From an uncultured Bacilli bacterium (GTDB lineage Bacteria > Bacillota_I > Bacilli_A > RF39 > UBA660), in assembly GCA_947629195.1 (NCBI GenBank), contig CANRCS010000078.1, positions 1 to 5,101 on the forward strand: a stretch of DNA of 5,101 bases, written 5' to 3'. Below are positions 5,019 through 5,101 of the stretch, one piece after another. How positions within the stretch are numbered: the stretch's first letter is position 1; each line of letters starts with the position of its first letter. Under the pieces are notes generated by a model that saw nothing but the letters and a program-made list of their open reading frames with translations, searched no databases and was not told where the DNA came from. Position numbers and translations under genes: made by a program.

Positions 5019-5101
5019 TTACAAATGTTTTATTAAAGTTTTACCAATAATAGATTTATCTAAAATTTCATTATGTCTTCTTTTTGCTTCTTCTATTAAT
5101 G
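5019..5101 (-). CDS. C-terminal end of an unidentified protein (partial, 5' end outside window)
   Basis: One minus-strand frame is open from codon 5099-5097 to a TAA at 5021-5019, giving 26 visible residues. They are mixed-charge, with an apparent helix (LIEEAKRRHNEIL) followed by a short strand-like end (IIGKTLIKHL). Codon use resembles the neighbouring genes, so this is probably a real gene end. The layout 'helix, then IGKxLI' recalls the C-terminus of some zinc-type alcohol dehydrogenases and quinone reductases, but 26 residues cannot establish this. No terminator is visible after the stop, so read-through into the T-box unit is possible. Confidence 0.5.
   Translation of the reverse strand, partial: LIEEAKRRHNEILDKSIIGKTLIKHL

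Noticed and set aside
1..5101. CRISPR array, tRNA/rRNA gene, insertion sequence or attachment site
   Set aside because: I found no regularly spaced repeats, cloverleaf sequence, transposase frame or terminal inverted repeats. The only long repeats are terminator stems.

Overview
The window is AT-rich bacterial chromosome from a low-GC Bacillota-type organism. The clues are strong Shine-Dalgarno sites, sigma-A promoters with 17-bp spacers, a tyrosine T-box leader, and an S4 protein of the form lacking zinc cysteines. UGA is used as a stop (deoC, the holin-like gene and the gene before it), so this is not a code-4 mycoplasma. An uncultured Bacilli- or Clostridia-like lineage fits, but the genus cannot be read from this sequence.

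Left part (1-1840): the last codons of a plus-strand gene run into a long bidirectional terminator. Facing it is a three-gene minus-strand cassette joined by ATGA overlaps: a small membrane-anchored phage-type protein, a three-helix holin-like protein, and an M23 peptidase with SH3 domain that looks like an endolysin without signal peptide. This is a phage lysis module. No capsid, tail or integrase gene lies beside it in the window; its upstream neighbour is a ribosomal protein gene.

Centre (1841-2800): a divergent intergenic region carries a candidate promoter for the lysis cassette on the minus strand and a strong promoter for rpsD on the plus strand. The roughly 150-nt rpsD leader can fold into a pseudoknot and an SD-masking hairpin, as expected for S4 autoregulation. 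rpsD ends in a strong terminator.

Right part (2840-5101): deoC and tyrS form a minus-strand operon with a 14-nt overlap. It is preceded by a sigma-A promoter and a T-box leader with a UAC (Tyr) specifier, a UGGU acceptor-binding bulge and a terminator that competes with the antiterminator. tyrS is the expected target; deoC is carried along and should respond to tRNA-Tyr charging. The C-terminus of another minus-strand gene reaches the right edge.

The items most worth attention are the isolated lysis cassette beside rpsD, the predicted rpsD leader pseudoknot, and the placement of deoC under a tyrosine T-box.
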